Source of the DNA: Mycobacterium sp. D16Q13
GTDB lineage: Bacteria; Actinomycetota; Actinomycetes; Mycobacteriales; Mycobacteriaceae
Length of the DNA stretch: 64,000 nt
Direction of reading: 5' to 3'
Assembly: GCF_002013375.1 (NCBI RefSeq)
Contig: NZ_MAEW01000001.1
Coordinates: forward strand, 248,001-312,000
Each line of letters begins with the position of its first letter. The stretch's first letter is position 1. Shown here in pieces: positions 54,912 through 63,598 of the stretch. The translations under genes and the position numbers were made by a program. The notes under the pieces are model-generated. The model saw only the letters and a program-made list of their open reading frames with translations, ran no database searches and was not told the DNA's origin.

Positions 54912-55640
54912 ATGGTCGGTTATCGCGGAGATTCTCGGTCCTCAAGCGGTTACGAGCCCTACGACGACCCGTATGAATCCGAGACGACCCCGCAGTACAG
55001 CGGGTACTCAGGTCTCGACGAGGACTTCGAGTACAGGCCGCCGGGTTCCAACGAGAACTGGAAATGGGTCGCGTCCATTGCCGGGGCGGTGCTGGCGATT
55101 GCCGTCATCGCGACAGCGGTCGTGCTCAGCGGTGGCGATGACAAGCCGCCTGCCTCTGCCATCACCACACCCGTGCCCTCGCTGACGCCGGTGACCACCA
55201 CTCCCCCTGCGCCGTCACCAACGGCGACCTCGGCGCAACCGTCGACGACAACCGTGACCACCACCCCCGTGCAGGAGACGCCGAGCACGGCGCCATCCAC
55301 GGAGGCGCCCGCACCCGAGCCGCCACCCTCCAACCCGATGCTCCCGCCGGAAGGCCAGCGGCCGATCACACCCGCGGCGTTCGCGTACTACGTGACCGGT
55401 AACCAGACCCCGGGCGACCTGCTGACAATCACCTACACCGACGGCAACGGCGCGACTCGGACCGTGCTCGGCGCCTCGTTGCCCTGGACGATGATCGTGA
55501 CACCGAGCCCCGGAATCGTCGGCGGGTCGATCACTGCGACGAGCTTCGCCAGTCAGATCAACTGCTCGATCACCAACAGCCAGAACCAGATGCTGGCGGT
55601 GCAGAGCAATAACAGCATCATCGCCCGCTGCACCAAGTAG
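54912..55640 (+). CDS. Membrane-anchored MmpS-like protein with Thr/Pro-rich linker
   Basis: 242 residues, corresponding to Rv3209. An acidic, tyrosine-rich cytoplasmic tail (about 50 residues) is followed by one transmembrane helix (WVASIAGAVLAIAVIATAVVL). Next come about 85 residues of Thr/Pro/Ser linker (likely in the wall and possibly O-glycosylated), and a C-terminal MmpS-type domain with a cysteine pair (INCSITNSQ, IIARCTK). No mmpL is adjacent. GAAGAGGCG precedes the ATG. Confidence 0.78.
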   Translation: MVGYRGDSRSSSGYEPYDDPYESETTPQYSGYSGLDEDFEYRPPGSNENWKWVASIAGAVLAIAVIATAVVLSGGDDKPPASAITTPVPSLTPVTTTPPAPSPTATSAQPSTTTVTTTPVQETPSTAPSTEAPAPEPPPSNPMLPPEGQRPITPAAFAYYVTGNQTPGDLLTITYTDGNGATRTVLGASLPWTMIVTPSPGIVGGSITATSFASQINCSITNSQNQMLAVQSNNSIIARCTK

Positions 55641-55656
55641 AGCTCTGACAGCCGGG

Positions 55657-56310
55657 CTAACCGCCCAGGCCGAGAACCGCCATCCGCTCGGCATGCGCGC
55701 CCTGCAGCCGCTCGAAGAACTCGTTCAGGTTCCCCAGACCGGCGCCTCCGGACATCACCAGCTCGGCGAGCTCGTCGTGCCCGGCAAGCACATGCTGTGC
55801 CTGCGTGACGGCCTCACCGAGCAGCCGTCGACCCCACAAGGTGAGCCGGTTGCGCTGCTGCGGGTTGTCCTTGACGGCCTCACGCACCTGGGCGATGACA
55901 AACTCTGAGTGTCCCGTGGTGCCCAGCACCGACTTGAGAACAGCCGCCGATTCACCTGGCAGCGAGGCGACCACCTCGCCATAAAAATCGGCCGCCAGCG
56001 AGTCGCCGATGTAGGCCTTCACCATGGCCTCCAACCACGTACGCGGCAGAGTCAGCGAGTGGTAGTTCTCCAGCGTCTTGACGTATGGCTCCATGGCCGT
56101 CAGGACGTCAACTCCGTTAGCCTCCATCGCATCTCGCAGCACCTCGTAGTGGCGCATCTGCGAGGCCGCCATGCTGGCGATGGCGATCTTGCTGGCCAGG
56201 TCGGGCGCCATCTTGGACTCGTCGGTCAACCGGTAGAACGCCGCGATCTCGCCGTACGCGATCACCGCGAACAGCTGATTGACACCGGGAGGATCGAGGT
56301 CCGCAGTCAT
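55657..56310 (-). CDS. Ferritin-like domain protein (Rv3210c-like)
   Basis: 217 residues forming a likely four-helix ferritin-like bundle. Possible metal ligands are spread over it: the Glu in AYGEIAAFYRL, the Glu/His in QMRHYEVLRD, Glu in FYGEVVASL and the His/Glu in TTGHSEFVIAQ. The family is actinobacterial, and the metal and reaction are unproven. I start at the ATG 56310. Sixteen bases separate its stop from the convergent MmpS-like gene, so there is hardly room for a terminator. Confidence 0.78.
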   Translation of the reverse strand: MTADLDPPGVNQLFAVIAYGEIAAFYRLTDESKMAPDLASKIAIASMAASQMRHYEVLRDAMEANGVDVLTAMEPYVKTLENYHSLTLPRTWLEAMVKAYIGDSLAADFYGEVVASLPGESAAVLKSVLGTTGHSEFVIAQVREAVKDNPQQRNRLTLWGRRLLGEAVTQAQHVLAGHDELAELVMSGGAGLGNLNEFFERLQGAHAERMAVLGLGG

Positions 56311-56567
56311 GTCTGGAACTCTAGTCGGGCACCCGCAGGAGAACACCGAACCGCGGGGCGAACCACGGCGAATCGGAAAATCGCAGCTCACCCGCTATCA
56401 TGAGTGCGGGACGAACGCCCTGACTGTGCAGCACCCAGAGAGTTCTCCCACAGGAAATGTGCGTGCACGTGCTGCCCTCGCCGCTAGACGCGAGCCCGGC
56501 CCCGTCGAAATCCGACCTACCGATCGTGCGCGCTGAGCGAAAACACGAAAGGTACGTACACCCACCC

Positions 56568-58028
56568 ATGAGTCATATCGAACACACTTTTGCCCAGCTC
56601 GGCGTCCGCGACGAGATTGTCCGGGCCCTCAGCGAAGCCGGAATCGAGCATCCGTTCGCCATCCAGGAACTCACCCTTCCGCTCGCCCTCGCCGGCTCTG
56701 ACCTCATCGGCCAGGCCCGCACCGGCATGGGCAAGACCTACGCATTCGGTGTCCCGCTGCTGCACCGCATCGCCACTGGCGTCGAGGATCGACCGCTCAA
56801 CGGCACGCCCCGCGCGCTGGTCGTGGTCCCGACCCGCGAGCTGTGCATCCAGGTTTACGAAGACCTCACCAGGGCGTCGAAGTATCTGACGGCCGGTGAC
56901 CGCGACTTCAGCGTTGTCTCCATCTATGGCGGACGGCCGTACGAGGCGCAGATCGAGTCGCTCCGTGCCGGTGCCGACGTCGTAGTCGGAACACCGGGCC
57001 GGCTCCTGGACCTCGCGCAGCAGGGCCACCTGCAGCTGGGCGGACTGGCCATGCTGGTGCTCGACGAGGCCGACGAGATGCTGGACCTGGGCTTCCTGCC
57101 CGACATCGAGCGCATTCTGGCGCTGGCACCGTCCGCTGAATCGGGACGGCAGTCGATGCTGTTCTCGGCGACGATGCCCGATGCGATCATCACCCTGGCC
57201 CGCACCTTCATGAATCGCCCGACCCACATCCGGGCCGAGGCTCCCCATTCTTCGTCGGTACACGACTCGACCGAGCAGTTCGTCTATCGGTCGCATGCGC
57301 TGGACAAGATCGAGCTGGTCAGCCGCATCCTGCAAGCCGAGGGCCGCGGCGCCACCATGATCTTCACCCGCACCAAGCGGACCGCACAGAAGGTGTCCGA
57401 CGAGCTAGCCGAGCGCGGTTTCATCGTGGGCGCTGTGCACGGCGACCTCGGTCAGATCGCGCGTGAAAAGGCATTGTCTGCCTTCCGTTCCGGTGAGATC
57501 ACCGTGCTGGTCGCGACCGACGTGGCTGCCCGCGGCATCGACATCGACGATGTCACCCACGTCATCAACTACCAGTGCCCCGAGGACGACAAGACGTACG
57601 TGCACCGGATCGGACGCACCGGCCGCGCCGGGCGGACCGGCATCGCGGTCACCCTTGTGGACTGGGACGATGTCGCGCGTTGGCAGCTGATCGACAAGGC
57701 ACTCGGCCTCGGTGTGCCCGACCCTGACGAAACCTATTCCACCTCACCGCATTTGTTCACCGAGCTGAACATCCCCGCCGGTGTGACCGGATCGACCGGC
57801 CCCAAGTTCACCGGCGGACCCAAGCGCCGCGAACCGCGAGCCGAGCGCACCGAAAGTGACAAGCCCAAGCGCACTCGCACCCGTCGACGTACTCGCGCAG
57901 GCGAGGCCGCCGACGATTCTGTCGCCGAAGCACCTGCGGCGGTGGCCACTGCGGAAGGTGACCAGCCCGCTCCCGCGCGCCGTCGTCGGCGCCGCCGTCG
58001 TCCGGCCGCGACCACCGCCACGGCGTGA
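56568..58028 (+). CDS. rhlE: DEAD-box RNA helicase RhlE
   Basis: 486 residues. The Q motif (PFAIQELTLPLAL), Walker A ARTGMGKT near residue 52, PTRELC, TPGR, DEAD in LVLDEADEMLD, SAT, and HRIGRTGRAGRTG in domain 2 are all present. The last 70 residues are a basic, Arg- and Ala-rich tail (KRTRTRRRTR, ARRRRRRRR) for RNA binding. It corresponds to Rv3211. The ATG at 56568 is used; a longer ORF opens at 56457. The 3' end overlaps the next gene by four bases (GTGA). Confidence 0.9.
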   Translation: MSHIEHTFAQLGVRDEIVRALSEAGIEHPFAIQELTLPLALAGSDLIGQARTGMGKTYAFGVPLLHRIATGVEDRPLNGTPRALVVVPTRELCIQVYEDLTRASKYLTAGDRDFSVVSIYGGRPYEAQIESLRAGADVVVGTPGRLLDLAQQGHLQLGGLAMLVLDEADEMLDLGFLPDIERILALAPSAESGRQSMLFSATMPDAIITLARTFMNRPTHIRAEAPHSSSVHDSTEQFVYRSHALDKIELVSRILQAEGRGATMIFTRTKRTAQKVSDELAERGFIVGAVHGDLGQIAREKALSAFRSGEITVLVATDVAARGIDIDDVTHVINYQCPEDDKTYVHRIGRTGRAGRTGIAVTLVDWDDVARWQLIDKALGLGVPDPDETYSTSPHLFTELNIPAGVTGSTGPKFTGGPKRREPRAERTESDKPKRTRTRRRTRAGEAADDSVAEAPAAVATAEGDQPAPARRRRRRRRPAATTATA

Positions 58029-59245
58029 TCGCACCGGAGCGGCGCACCCGGGCCGACATCATTGCTGCGGCGGTGATCGCCGTCGTGGTCGCCGTGACCG
58101 GTGCCACGATCTGGTGGACCAGCGATGCACGTGCCACCGTCAGCCACCCCGCCGCCGGGGACATCAAACGCCCGATCAGTGCTACCCGGGTTCCTGACTC
58201 GGTGCGCGAGCTGTGGTCCACCGCGAGTGGAGCCACAAAGGGGCCGGTCATCGCGAGCGGTGCGGTTGTTAGCGCAGATGAGCACGACGTGGTGGGCCAT
58301 GATCCGGTCACCGGCGCACAGCTGTGGTCCTACGCGCGCCGCAATCTCGACCTGTGCGGCGTCATCGGCTTCATCGATGACGCGGTGGCGGTGTATCGAG
58401 ATGCACGCGGATGCGGCCAGGTCACCATGATCGACGGACAGACCGGCCGCCGGGGTCCGTTGCGCAGCAGTGCAAATGATCCGAAGGTGTCGCTGTCGAC
58501 CGACGGCACCTACGTGCTGGCACTTGGCAGCACCCGGCTCGAGCTGTGGCGTTCGGACATGGTGCGCACCCTGGAGTACGGACGAGTCGTCGCTCCCCTG
58601 AATCCCAACAGCCAGCCCCGCGTGGACTGCACGCTGAAATCGGGTGCCGTCGGGTCCAGCGTGCTCGCGGTGCTGGAGACCTGCCCTCAGGACTCCACCT
58701 TGCGGCTGACGCTGCAAAAGCCGACACCGAAGGACAACGACAAACCCGAGGAGCTCTACTCGGCGGCACTACCAGGGGTTGAACGCGGCTCTGCCGCCAA
58801 GGTGCTCGCTGTCGCGGACACCCGGTCGGCCGTATACCTGCCCGGCACCCACAACGAGCTGGTGGTGTTCGACGACCATGGCATGCGCGTCGGCGCGACG
58901 GCCCTGCCGGGTGCGGTAGCCCAGTCCAATACCGCCGCGCAAGCCGGCGACGTTGTCACCTGGTGGACGGGCAATCAGGTGCTGGTGCTGGGCGGCTTCG
59001 ATCTCGCCTACCGATTCGTGCTGCCCACCACCAAGAGACCCTTGGGGCCGGGCACGGCCATGGCCGGTGAACTGCTGATCCCGGTCGAAGGTGGGATCGA
59101 TGTATTCAACATGACCACCGGAGAATTCCGGAAATCCATTGCTGTGCAGCGTGATCCGGCCGACGAAAAGGGCCCCGTCATCAGCGCCGTCGTCGGCAAT
59201 ACGTTGGTGGAGCAGCGCGGGTCGCGAGTCTTCGCACTGGGATAA
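58025..59245 (+). CDS. Membrane-anchored beta-propeller-like protein (Rv3212-like)
   Basis: 406 residues. One N-terminal membrane helix (IIAAAVIAVVVAVTGATIWW) is followed by a large outer domain with repeated strand motifs of the PQQ/WD type (VVGHDPVTGAQLWSY, VTMIDGQTGRRG, LVVFDDHGMRVGA, IDVFNMTTGEFRK), suggesting a beta-propeller. It starts at a GTG that overlaps the rhlE stop. Function unknown. Four cysteines around residues 110-225 may pair outside the membrane. Confidence 0.78.
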   Translation: MIAPERRTRADIIAAAVIAVVVAVTGATIWWTSDARATVSHPAAGDIKRPISATRVPDSVRELWSTASGATKGPVIASGAVVSADEHDVVGHDPVTGAQLWSYARRNLDLCGVIGFIDDAVAVYRDARGCGQVTMIDGQTGRRGPLRSSANDPKVSLSTDGTYVLALGSTRLELWRSDMVRTLEYGRVVAPLNPNSQPRVDCTLKSGAVGSSVLAVLETCPQDSTLRLTLQKPTPKDNDKPEELYSAALPGVERGSAAKVLAVADTRSAVYLPGTHNELVVFDDHGMRVGATALPGAVAQSNTAAQAGDVVTWWTGNQVLVLGGFDLAYRFVLPTTKRPLGPGTAMAGELLIPVEGGIDVFNMTTGEFRKSIAVQRDPADEKGPVISAVVGNTLVEQRGSRVFALG

Positions 59246-59274
59246 ATTGGCCTCACCGAGCAGGGGGACCCACG

Positions 59275-60039
59275 GTGGAATTGGTCGACAACACGAATCT
59301 TCGCGCGGCGGTAGCTGCATTCGCGGCACAACCCGGGCAACAGCGCGCCTATGACGTACTCCGGGCATGTATGCGCGGGACGCTTCTCCTCGATATCACA
59401 GGGTCCGACATGCCCGTCGACAGCTCCTCGTCCTTGCCCTCCGGCGCCCAGCTACAGATTCGGGGAGGAACCGGGCCAGACGGAGGCCGGGCGCTGTTCG
59501 CCTACACACGCAATGAGGAAATTGCACGCCATCACGCTCCTGACACACGGACACAATCGATGGCTCAGTCCGCGATAGCCGTGCTTGAGTTCGTCCGAAA
59601 TCAGCGCACCCCCTGGCTCTACCTCGACCCTGTCGGCCCAACATGCGCACTCACTGCCAACGAGATCGATTTCGCATTGCGAAACCCCCGGAACGAGCAG
59701 GTCCGAGAGGCCATCGAGCTTGTCGCGCTGGGCAAAGCCGACCGCCAATCGGTGCTGCATCTCCTTCGCCAAAGCGGCCCAATGCTGCTCGGTGCCGATG
59801 AGCACACCGTTCCGGGCAAGGTCGCCACGCGCAGGACACAGCTGCCCGACGGTTCCCTCGCACTCGTCGCCTTCACCAGCGCCCCCGAGGTAGTCGCGTA
59901 CGTCCCGTCCGATGCCGTTGTATCAGTGACTACCGAAAAGGTGCTGGAAGTAGTCATCCAAGATGGATACGCAGGCTTGGTCATCAATCCGGCTGGACCG
60001 TCGGTCTTTCTTTCGATAGCAGAGATCACCAGCACCTGA
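59275..60039 (+). CDS. SseB-like protein (two repeats)
   Basis: 254 residues starting at a GTG preceded by AGCAGGGGGA. Two similar halves can be seen: ...AFAAQPGQQRAYDVLRACM then ALFAYTRNEEIARHH, and REAIELVALGKADRQSVLHLL then LALVAFTSAPEVVAYV, each followed by VLEFV or VLEVV and a PWLYLDPVGP or GLVINPAGP turn. This is the pattern of the SseB N-terminal domain. Its role in actinobacteria is unclear. In remembered M. tuberculosis order nothing like it lies between Rv3212 and Rv3213c. Confidence 0.7.
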   Translation: MELVDNTNLRAAVAAFAAQPGQQRAYDVLRACMRGTLLLDITGSDMPVDSSSSLPSGAQLQIRGGTGPDGGRALFAYTRNEEIARHHAPDTRTQSMAQSAIAVLEFVRNQRTPWLYLDPVGPTCALTANEIDFALRNPRNEQVREAIELVALGKADRQSVLHLLRQSGPMLLGADEHTVPGKVATRRTQLPDGSLALVAFTSAPEVVAYVPSDAVVSVTTEKVLEVVIQDGYAGLVINPAGPSVFLSIAEITST

Positions 60040-60053
60040 CGGCGCGGTTGCGC

Positions 60054-60857
60054 TCAGTCCACCGGCGGCGCGAAGGTCGGCATGGCCTTGCCGCTCTTCC
60101 AGTGCTTCACCAGGCTCTGCGCCAGCTCTTGGTAGGCCAGCGCACCCTTGTTCTTGCGACCCGCGAGCACCGACGCGCCCGAGGCGCTTGCCTCGGCGAA
60201 CCGCACAGTTCTCGGAATTGGCGGCGCAAGCACCGGCAGCTCGTAACGGTCGGCCACATCCAGCAGCACGTCGCGGCTGTGCGTGGTCCGCGAGTCGTAC
60301 AGCGTGGGCAGCGCACCAAGCAGTGTCAGCCCCGGGTTGGTGATCTGCTGGACATCGGTCACCGTCCGCAGGAACTGGCCGACGCCCCGGTGCGCCAGCG
60401 TCTCGCATTGCAGCGGCACCATCACCGAGTCGGCGGCCGTCAGGCCGTTCAGAGTCAACACGCCCAGCGACGGCGGGCAGTCGATGATCACGACGTCAAA
60501 CTCGTCCCCCAGTGATTCGAGCGCCCGCTTCAGCGCGTACTCACGGCCAGCCCGCATCAGCAGCATCGCCTCGGCGCCGGCCAGGTCGATGTTCGCGGGC
60601 AGCAGCGTCAGATCCTCGGCGGTGGTCACCAGCGCTTCCTTGATATCTGCCTGCCCCAGCAGCACCTCGTGCACCGAGACCCCAAGTCGGTCCGGGTCCT
60701 GCCCCAGCGAGAACGTCAGGCAGCCCTGAGGGTCAAGGTCAACCAGCAGAACCTTCTTCCCCGTCTGGGCCAACGCCGCGCCGAGGGACGCGACCGTCGT
60801 GGTTTTGGCCACCCCGCCCTTTTGATTGGCTACCGCCAGCACCCGAGTCACGCCCAC
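60054..60857 (-). CDS. ParA/Soj-like ATPase (Rv3213c-like)
   Basis: 267 residues with the deviant Walker A KGGVAKTTT near residue 15, LLVDLDPQG as Walker A' and VVIIDCPPSLG near 110. It belongs to the ParA/MinD P-loop family, which position chromosomes or protein complexes. No parB or parS-like gene is adjacent, so it is an orphan ParA; the chromosomal parAB pair should be elsewhere. The start GTG is at 60857. It is divergent from the gpm2-like gene. Confidence 0.88.
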   Translation of the reverse strand: MGVTRVLAVANQKGGVAKTTTVASLGAALAQTGKKVLLVDLDPQGCLTFSLGQDPDRLGVSVHEVLLGQADIKEALVTTAEDLTLLPANIDLAGAEAMLLMRAGREYALKRALESLGDEFDVVIIDCPPSLGVLTLNGLTAADSVMVPLQCETLAHRGVGQFLRTVTDVQQITNPGLTLLGALPTLYDSRTTHSRDVLLDVADRYELPVLAPPIPRTVRFAEASASGASVLAGRKNKGALAYQELAQSLVKHWKSGKAMPTFAPPVD

Positions 60858-60911
60858 ATACTGGCATGCCGAACGCGATCACGACGGAAGTCGGTACGGC
60901 ACAATCAAGTG

Positions 60912-61523
60912 GTGTCTGCCCCCCAAAACCGAATGTTGTTGCTACGCCACGGCGAAACCGAATGGTCAAAGATCGGCAGGCATACCGGTCGCACCGACCT
61001 CGATCTCACGGAAATCGGCCGCGCCCAGGCCGTCGCCGCACGTGAGGTGCTGGACAATCTCGATCTCAATGATCCGGTGGTTCTCAGTAGTCCGCGCCGA
61101 CGCGCGATCCAGACCGCAGAGCTGGCCGGTCTGACGATCACCGGCACCGACGAGGACCTCTCCGAGTGGGACTACGGCGACTACGAGGGCCTGACCACGC
61201 CCCAGATCCGCGAGAACGATCCGGGTTGGTTGGTGTGGACGCACGGTTGCCCCGGCGGCGAATCGGTGGCTCAGGTACAGGCCCGGGCCGATCGGGTGAT
61301 CGCCAAGATCGCCGCTGACCTCACCCAACGCGATGTGCTGCTGGTGGGTCACGGCCATTTCTCGCGTGCACTGATGACTCGGTGGATCGACCTGCCGCTG
61401 GAAGAGGGCACTCGCCTCGGTATGGCCACGGCCTCGATCGCCGTGGGCGGACATGAGCACGGCCAGCGTCAGGTGGCCGCACTTGGGCTGACCGGGTATC
61501 GGCACCCGGTACCGTCAAGCTGA
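60912..61523 (+). CDS. gpm2: Histidine phosphatase family protein (Rv3214/Gpm2-like acid phosphatase)
   Basis: 203 residues of the phosphoglycerate-mutase-like fold. LLLRHGETEWS near residue 10 holds the phosphorylated His, SSPRRRAIQTAEL near 58 the second Arg, LSEWDYGDYEGL near 83 the acid and VGHGHFSRALM near 145 the second His. The closely related Rv3214 has been characterised as an acid phosphatase and not as a mutase. GTG 60912 (or 60909) is the start. One base separates it from entC. Confidence 0.88.
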   Translation: MSAPQNRMLLLRHGETEWSKIGRHTGRTDLDLTEIGRAQAVAAREVLDNLDLNDPVVLSSPRRRAIQTAELAGLTITGTDEDLSEWDYGDYEGLTTPQIRENDPGWLVWTHGCPGGESVAQVQARADRVIAKIAADLTQRDVLLVGHGHFSRALMTRWIDLPLEEGTRLGMATASIAVGGHEHGQRQVAALGLTGYRHPVPSS

Positions 61524-61524
61524 C

Positions 61525-62634
61525 ATGACGGCCACCGACTCCCCCGCACACCCACATTTCGTGATGTCACGGGCCGCCGAGGCGCTGTATGCGTACGGCC
61601 GTGAGACCGCATACGACGACATCGCGACCGCCGCGGAGGCCCTGCGCACCGGGCGGCACCACATGCTGGTCGGCGCACTGCCTTTTGACACCTCCAAGCC
61701 CGCAGCGCTCACGGTTCCGGTGACGGTTGTGCGCGGACAACCACAAGAGTTCTACGGCACCATGCCGAATATCCATGTAACGCAACAAATACCGGAGCCT
61801 TCCGAGCATCTGCGGCGTGTCTCGGAGGCCGTCGAGGTGCTTCGCGACACCGCCGGTGGACTGTCCAAGGTCGTCCTTGCACGTGTGCTGGAAATGCGGG
61901 CCGACGCGCCCGTGGACGCTTTGGTACTGACGCATCGGCTGATCCGAAACGACCCCGACGCCAACAGTTTTTGCGTGGACCTCTCCCCTGCCGGTGACCG
62001 ATTCCGCGGCCACACCATGGTGGGTTGCAGTCCGGAGCTGTTGGTGGAGCGCCGCGGGGACATGGTGATCTGTCACCCGTTCGCCGGTTCCGCCCCTCGA
62101 TCCAGCGATCCATCTCTAGATCGGCGCACGGGTGAAGACCTCGCGGGCTCGCACAAAAACCGCCACGAACACTCCGTGGTGATAGATCAGCTGCGCGAGG
62201 ATCTCGCGTCGCTGTGCGTCGATGTCCAGGTCCCACCGGAGCCGACGTTGAGTCGTACCGCCGCGCTCTGGCATCTCAGCACCTCCATCAGCGCGCGCCT
62301 GCGTCAAAGTTCAACCACTGCACTTGATTTGGCAGTAGCACTGCATCCCACCCCGGCCGTGTGCGGCACCCCCACCGAGGCGGCCGCCAACCTGATCGCA
62401 CGCATCGAGGGTGATCGCGGGTTCTACGCAGGCGCGGTCGGCTGGTGTGACAGCAGCGGGGACGGTCGCTGGGCCGTCTCGATCCGCTGCGCCGAACTGT
62501 CGGCCGACGGCACCGCGATCCGCGCGTACGCCGGCGGCGGACTCGTCGCCGAATCAGACCCCCAGGACGAACTATCCGAGACAACGGTCAAATTCCGGAC
62601 CGTATTGGCAGGGTTAGGAGCCGAGAGTGAGTAA
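61525..62634 (+). CDS. entC: Isochorismate synthase EntC
   Basis: 369 residues of the chorismate-using family. LSKVVLARVLEM near residue 115, CHPFAGSAPRS near 190 and the C-terminal GFYAGAVGWCD and IRAYAGGGLVAESDP segments (Mg2+ and substrate sites) are all present. It converts chorismate to isochorismate for salicylate and mycobactin-type siderophores, and matches Rv3215. The ATG is at 61525, and the GNAT gene overlaps its end by eight bases. Confidence 0.88.
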   Translation: MTATDSPAHPHFVMSRAAEALYAYGRETAYDDIATAAEALRTGRHHMLVGALPFDTSKPAALTVPVTVVRGQPQEFYGTMPNIHVTQQIPEPSEHLRRVSEAVEVLRDTAGGLSKVVLARVLEMRADAPVDALVLTHRLIRNDPDANSFCVDLSPAGDRFRGHTMVGCSPELLVERRGDMVICHPFAGSAPRSSDPSLDRRTGEDLAGSHKNRHEHSVVIDQLREDLASLCVDVQVPPEPTLSRTAALWHLSTSISARLRQSSTTALDLAVALHPTPAVCGTPTEAAANLIARIEGDRGFYAGAVGWCDSSGDGRWAVSIRCAELSADGTAIRAYAGGGLVAESDPQDELSETTVKFRTVLAGLGAESE

Positions 62635-63112
62635 CACCCAGATTCGCCGCGCCACCGAGGCCGACGTCCCGGCCATCGTCGGCCTGATCGAGGATCTCGC
62701 GGAGTACGAGAAGGCGCGCGATGAGTGCCATATCAGTCAGGAACAGCTCCACAAGGCGCTATTCGGTTCGGCTCCTGCCCTTTTCGCTCACGTCGCGGAG
62801 GCAGACGGCGTGGTCTGTGGCACCGCCGTATGGTTCCTGAACTTCTCCACCTGGACCGGTCAACACGGCATCTACCTTGAAGACCTGTACGTCAAACCGG
62901 AGCAGCGCGGTTCCGGCCTCGGGAAGGCATTGTTGTCGGCACTGGCGGCAGAATGCGAGGCCAACGGCTATACCCGGCTGGATTGGGCTGTGCTGGAATG
63001 GAATACACCGTCCATCAAGTTCTACGACTCGCTGGGCGCCAATCCGCAATCGGATTGGATCACCTACCGGTTGCAAGGCCCGGCATTGGCGGAGCTGGCC
63101 TCAAACCGCTGA
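62627..63112 (+). CDS. GNAT-family N-acetyltransferase
   Basis: 161 residues with the acetyl-CoA binding motif EQRGSGLGKALLSAL near residue 92 and LEDLYVKPEQ just before it. It resembles the diamine/thialysine acetyltransferase branch (the opening RRATEADVPAIVGLIEDLAEYEK is typical) and corresponds to Rv3216. A small amine is the likely substrate; this is an inference. It starts at GTG 62627, overlapping entC by eight bases. Confidence 0.85.
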   Translation: MSNTQIRRATEADVPAIVGLIEDLAEYEKARDECHISQEQLHKALFGSAPALFAHVAEADGVVCGTAVWFLNFSTWTGQHGIYLEDLYVKPEQRGSGLGKALLSALAAECEANGYTRLDWAVLEWNTPSIKFYDSLGANPQSDWITYRLQGPALAELASNR

Positions 63113-63114
63113 CG

Positions 63115-63522
63115 CTAGTCGGATTCGTCAGCGCCAACCTCATCGCCGGTGGCCCACATCTGCGCGGTGGGGCTGAACAGCAGCACCAGCGCAACCACCG
63201 CGACGATCGCGATTGGTACACCCAGCGCGGGCTGGTGCGACCCCACGGCCGCGTACCACGCGACGGGCAGGAGCAGCAGCTGCATCATCACCGCGATCCC
63301 TCTGCCCCAACGTTTCCCTGTGACGAGCGCGAGACCGGCGGCAAGGACGGCGGTGCCGAATGTCGCGAACCAGGCGGCGGTGCCGTACCCATTCACCAGA
63401 TGCTGGTCGGCACCGCCGGCCGCGCGCACCACCAGAATTAACGCGATCACCAATCCGACGGCGCCTTCACCGGCGACGATCATCCCGGCGCGGCGAACGG
63501 TGTTCGGAACGGCTGTGGTCAC
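63115..63522 (-). CDS. Small integral membrane protein (Rv3217c-like)
   Basis: 135 residues with four hydrophobic segments (GAVGLVIALILVVRAAG, AAWFATFGTAVLAAGLAL, GIAVMMQLLLLPVAWYAAV, VPIAIVAVVALVLLFSP) and an acidic C-terminal tail (GDEVGADESD). No family function is known. It starts at an ATG (63522) and ends two bases from the convergent acetyltransferase stop. Confidence 0.82.
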   Translation of the reverse strand: MTTAVPNTVRRAGMIVAGEGAVGLVIALILVVRAAGGADQHLVNGYGTAAWFATFGTAVLAAGLALVTGKRWGRGIAVMMQLLLLPVAWYAAVGSHQPALGVPIAIVAVVALVLLFSPTAQMWATGDEVGADESD

Positions 63523-63598
63523 CCGACAAGCCTATGTGGACCCATCACGACTGTGATGAGCAGCTTGCGCGTAGAACATCCGGCTAGGCTCATGCCCC

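Noticed and set aside
60054..60857. Chromosome partition locus with replication origin
   Set aside because: The ParA-like gene has no parB partner and no DnaA-box cluster or rnpA/rpmH/gidB neighbours, so it is not the origin region.
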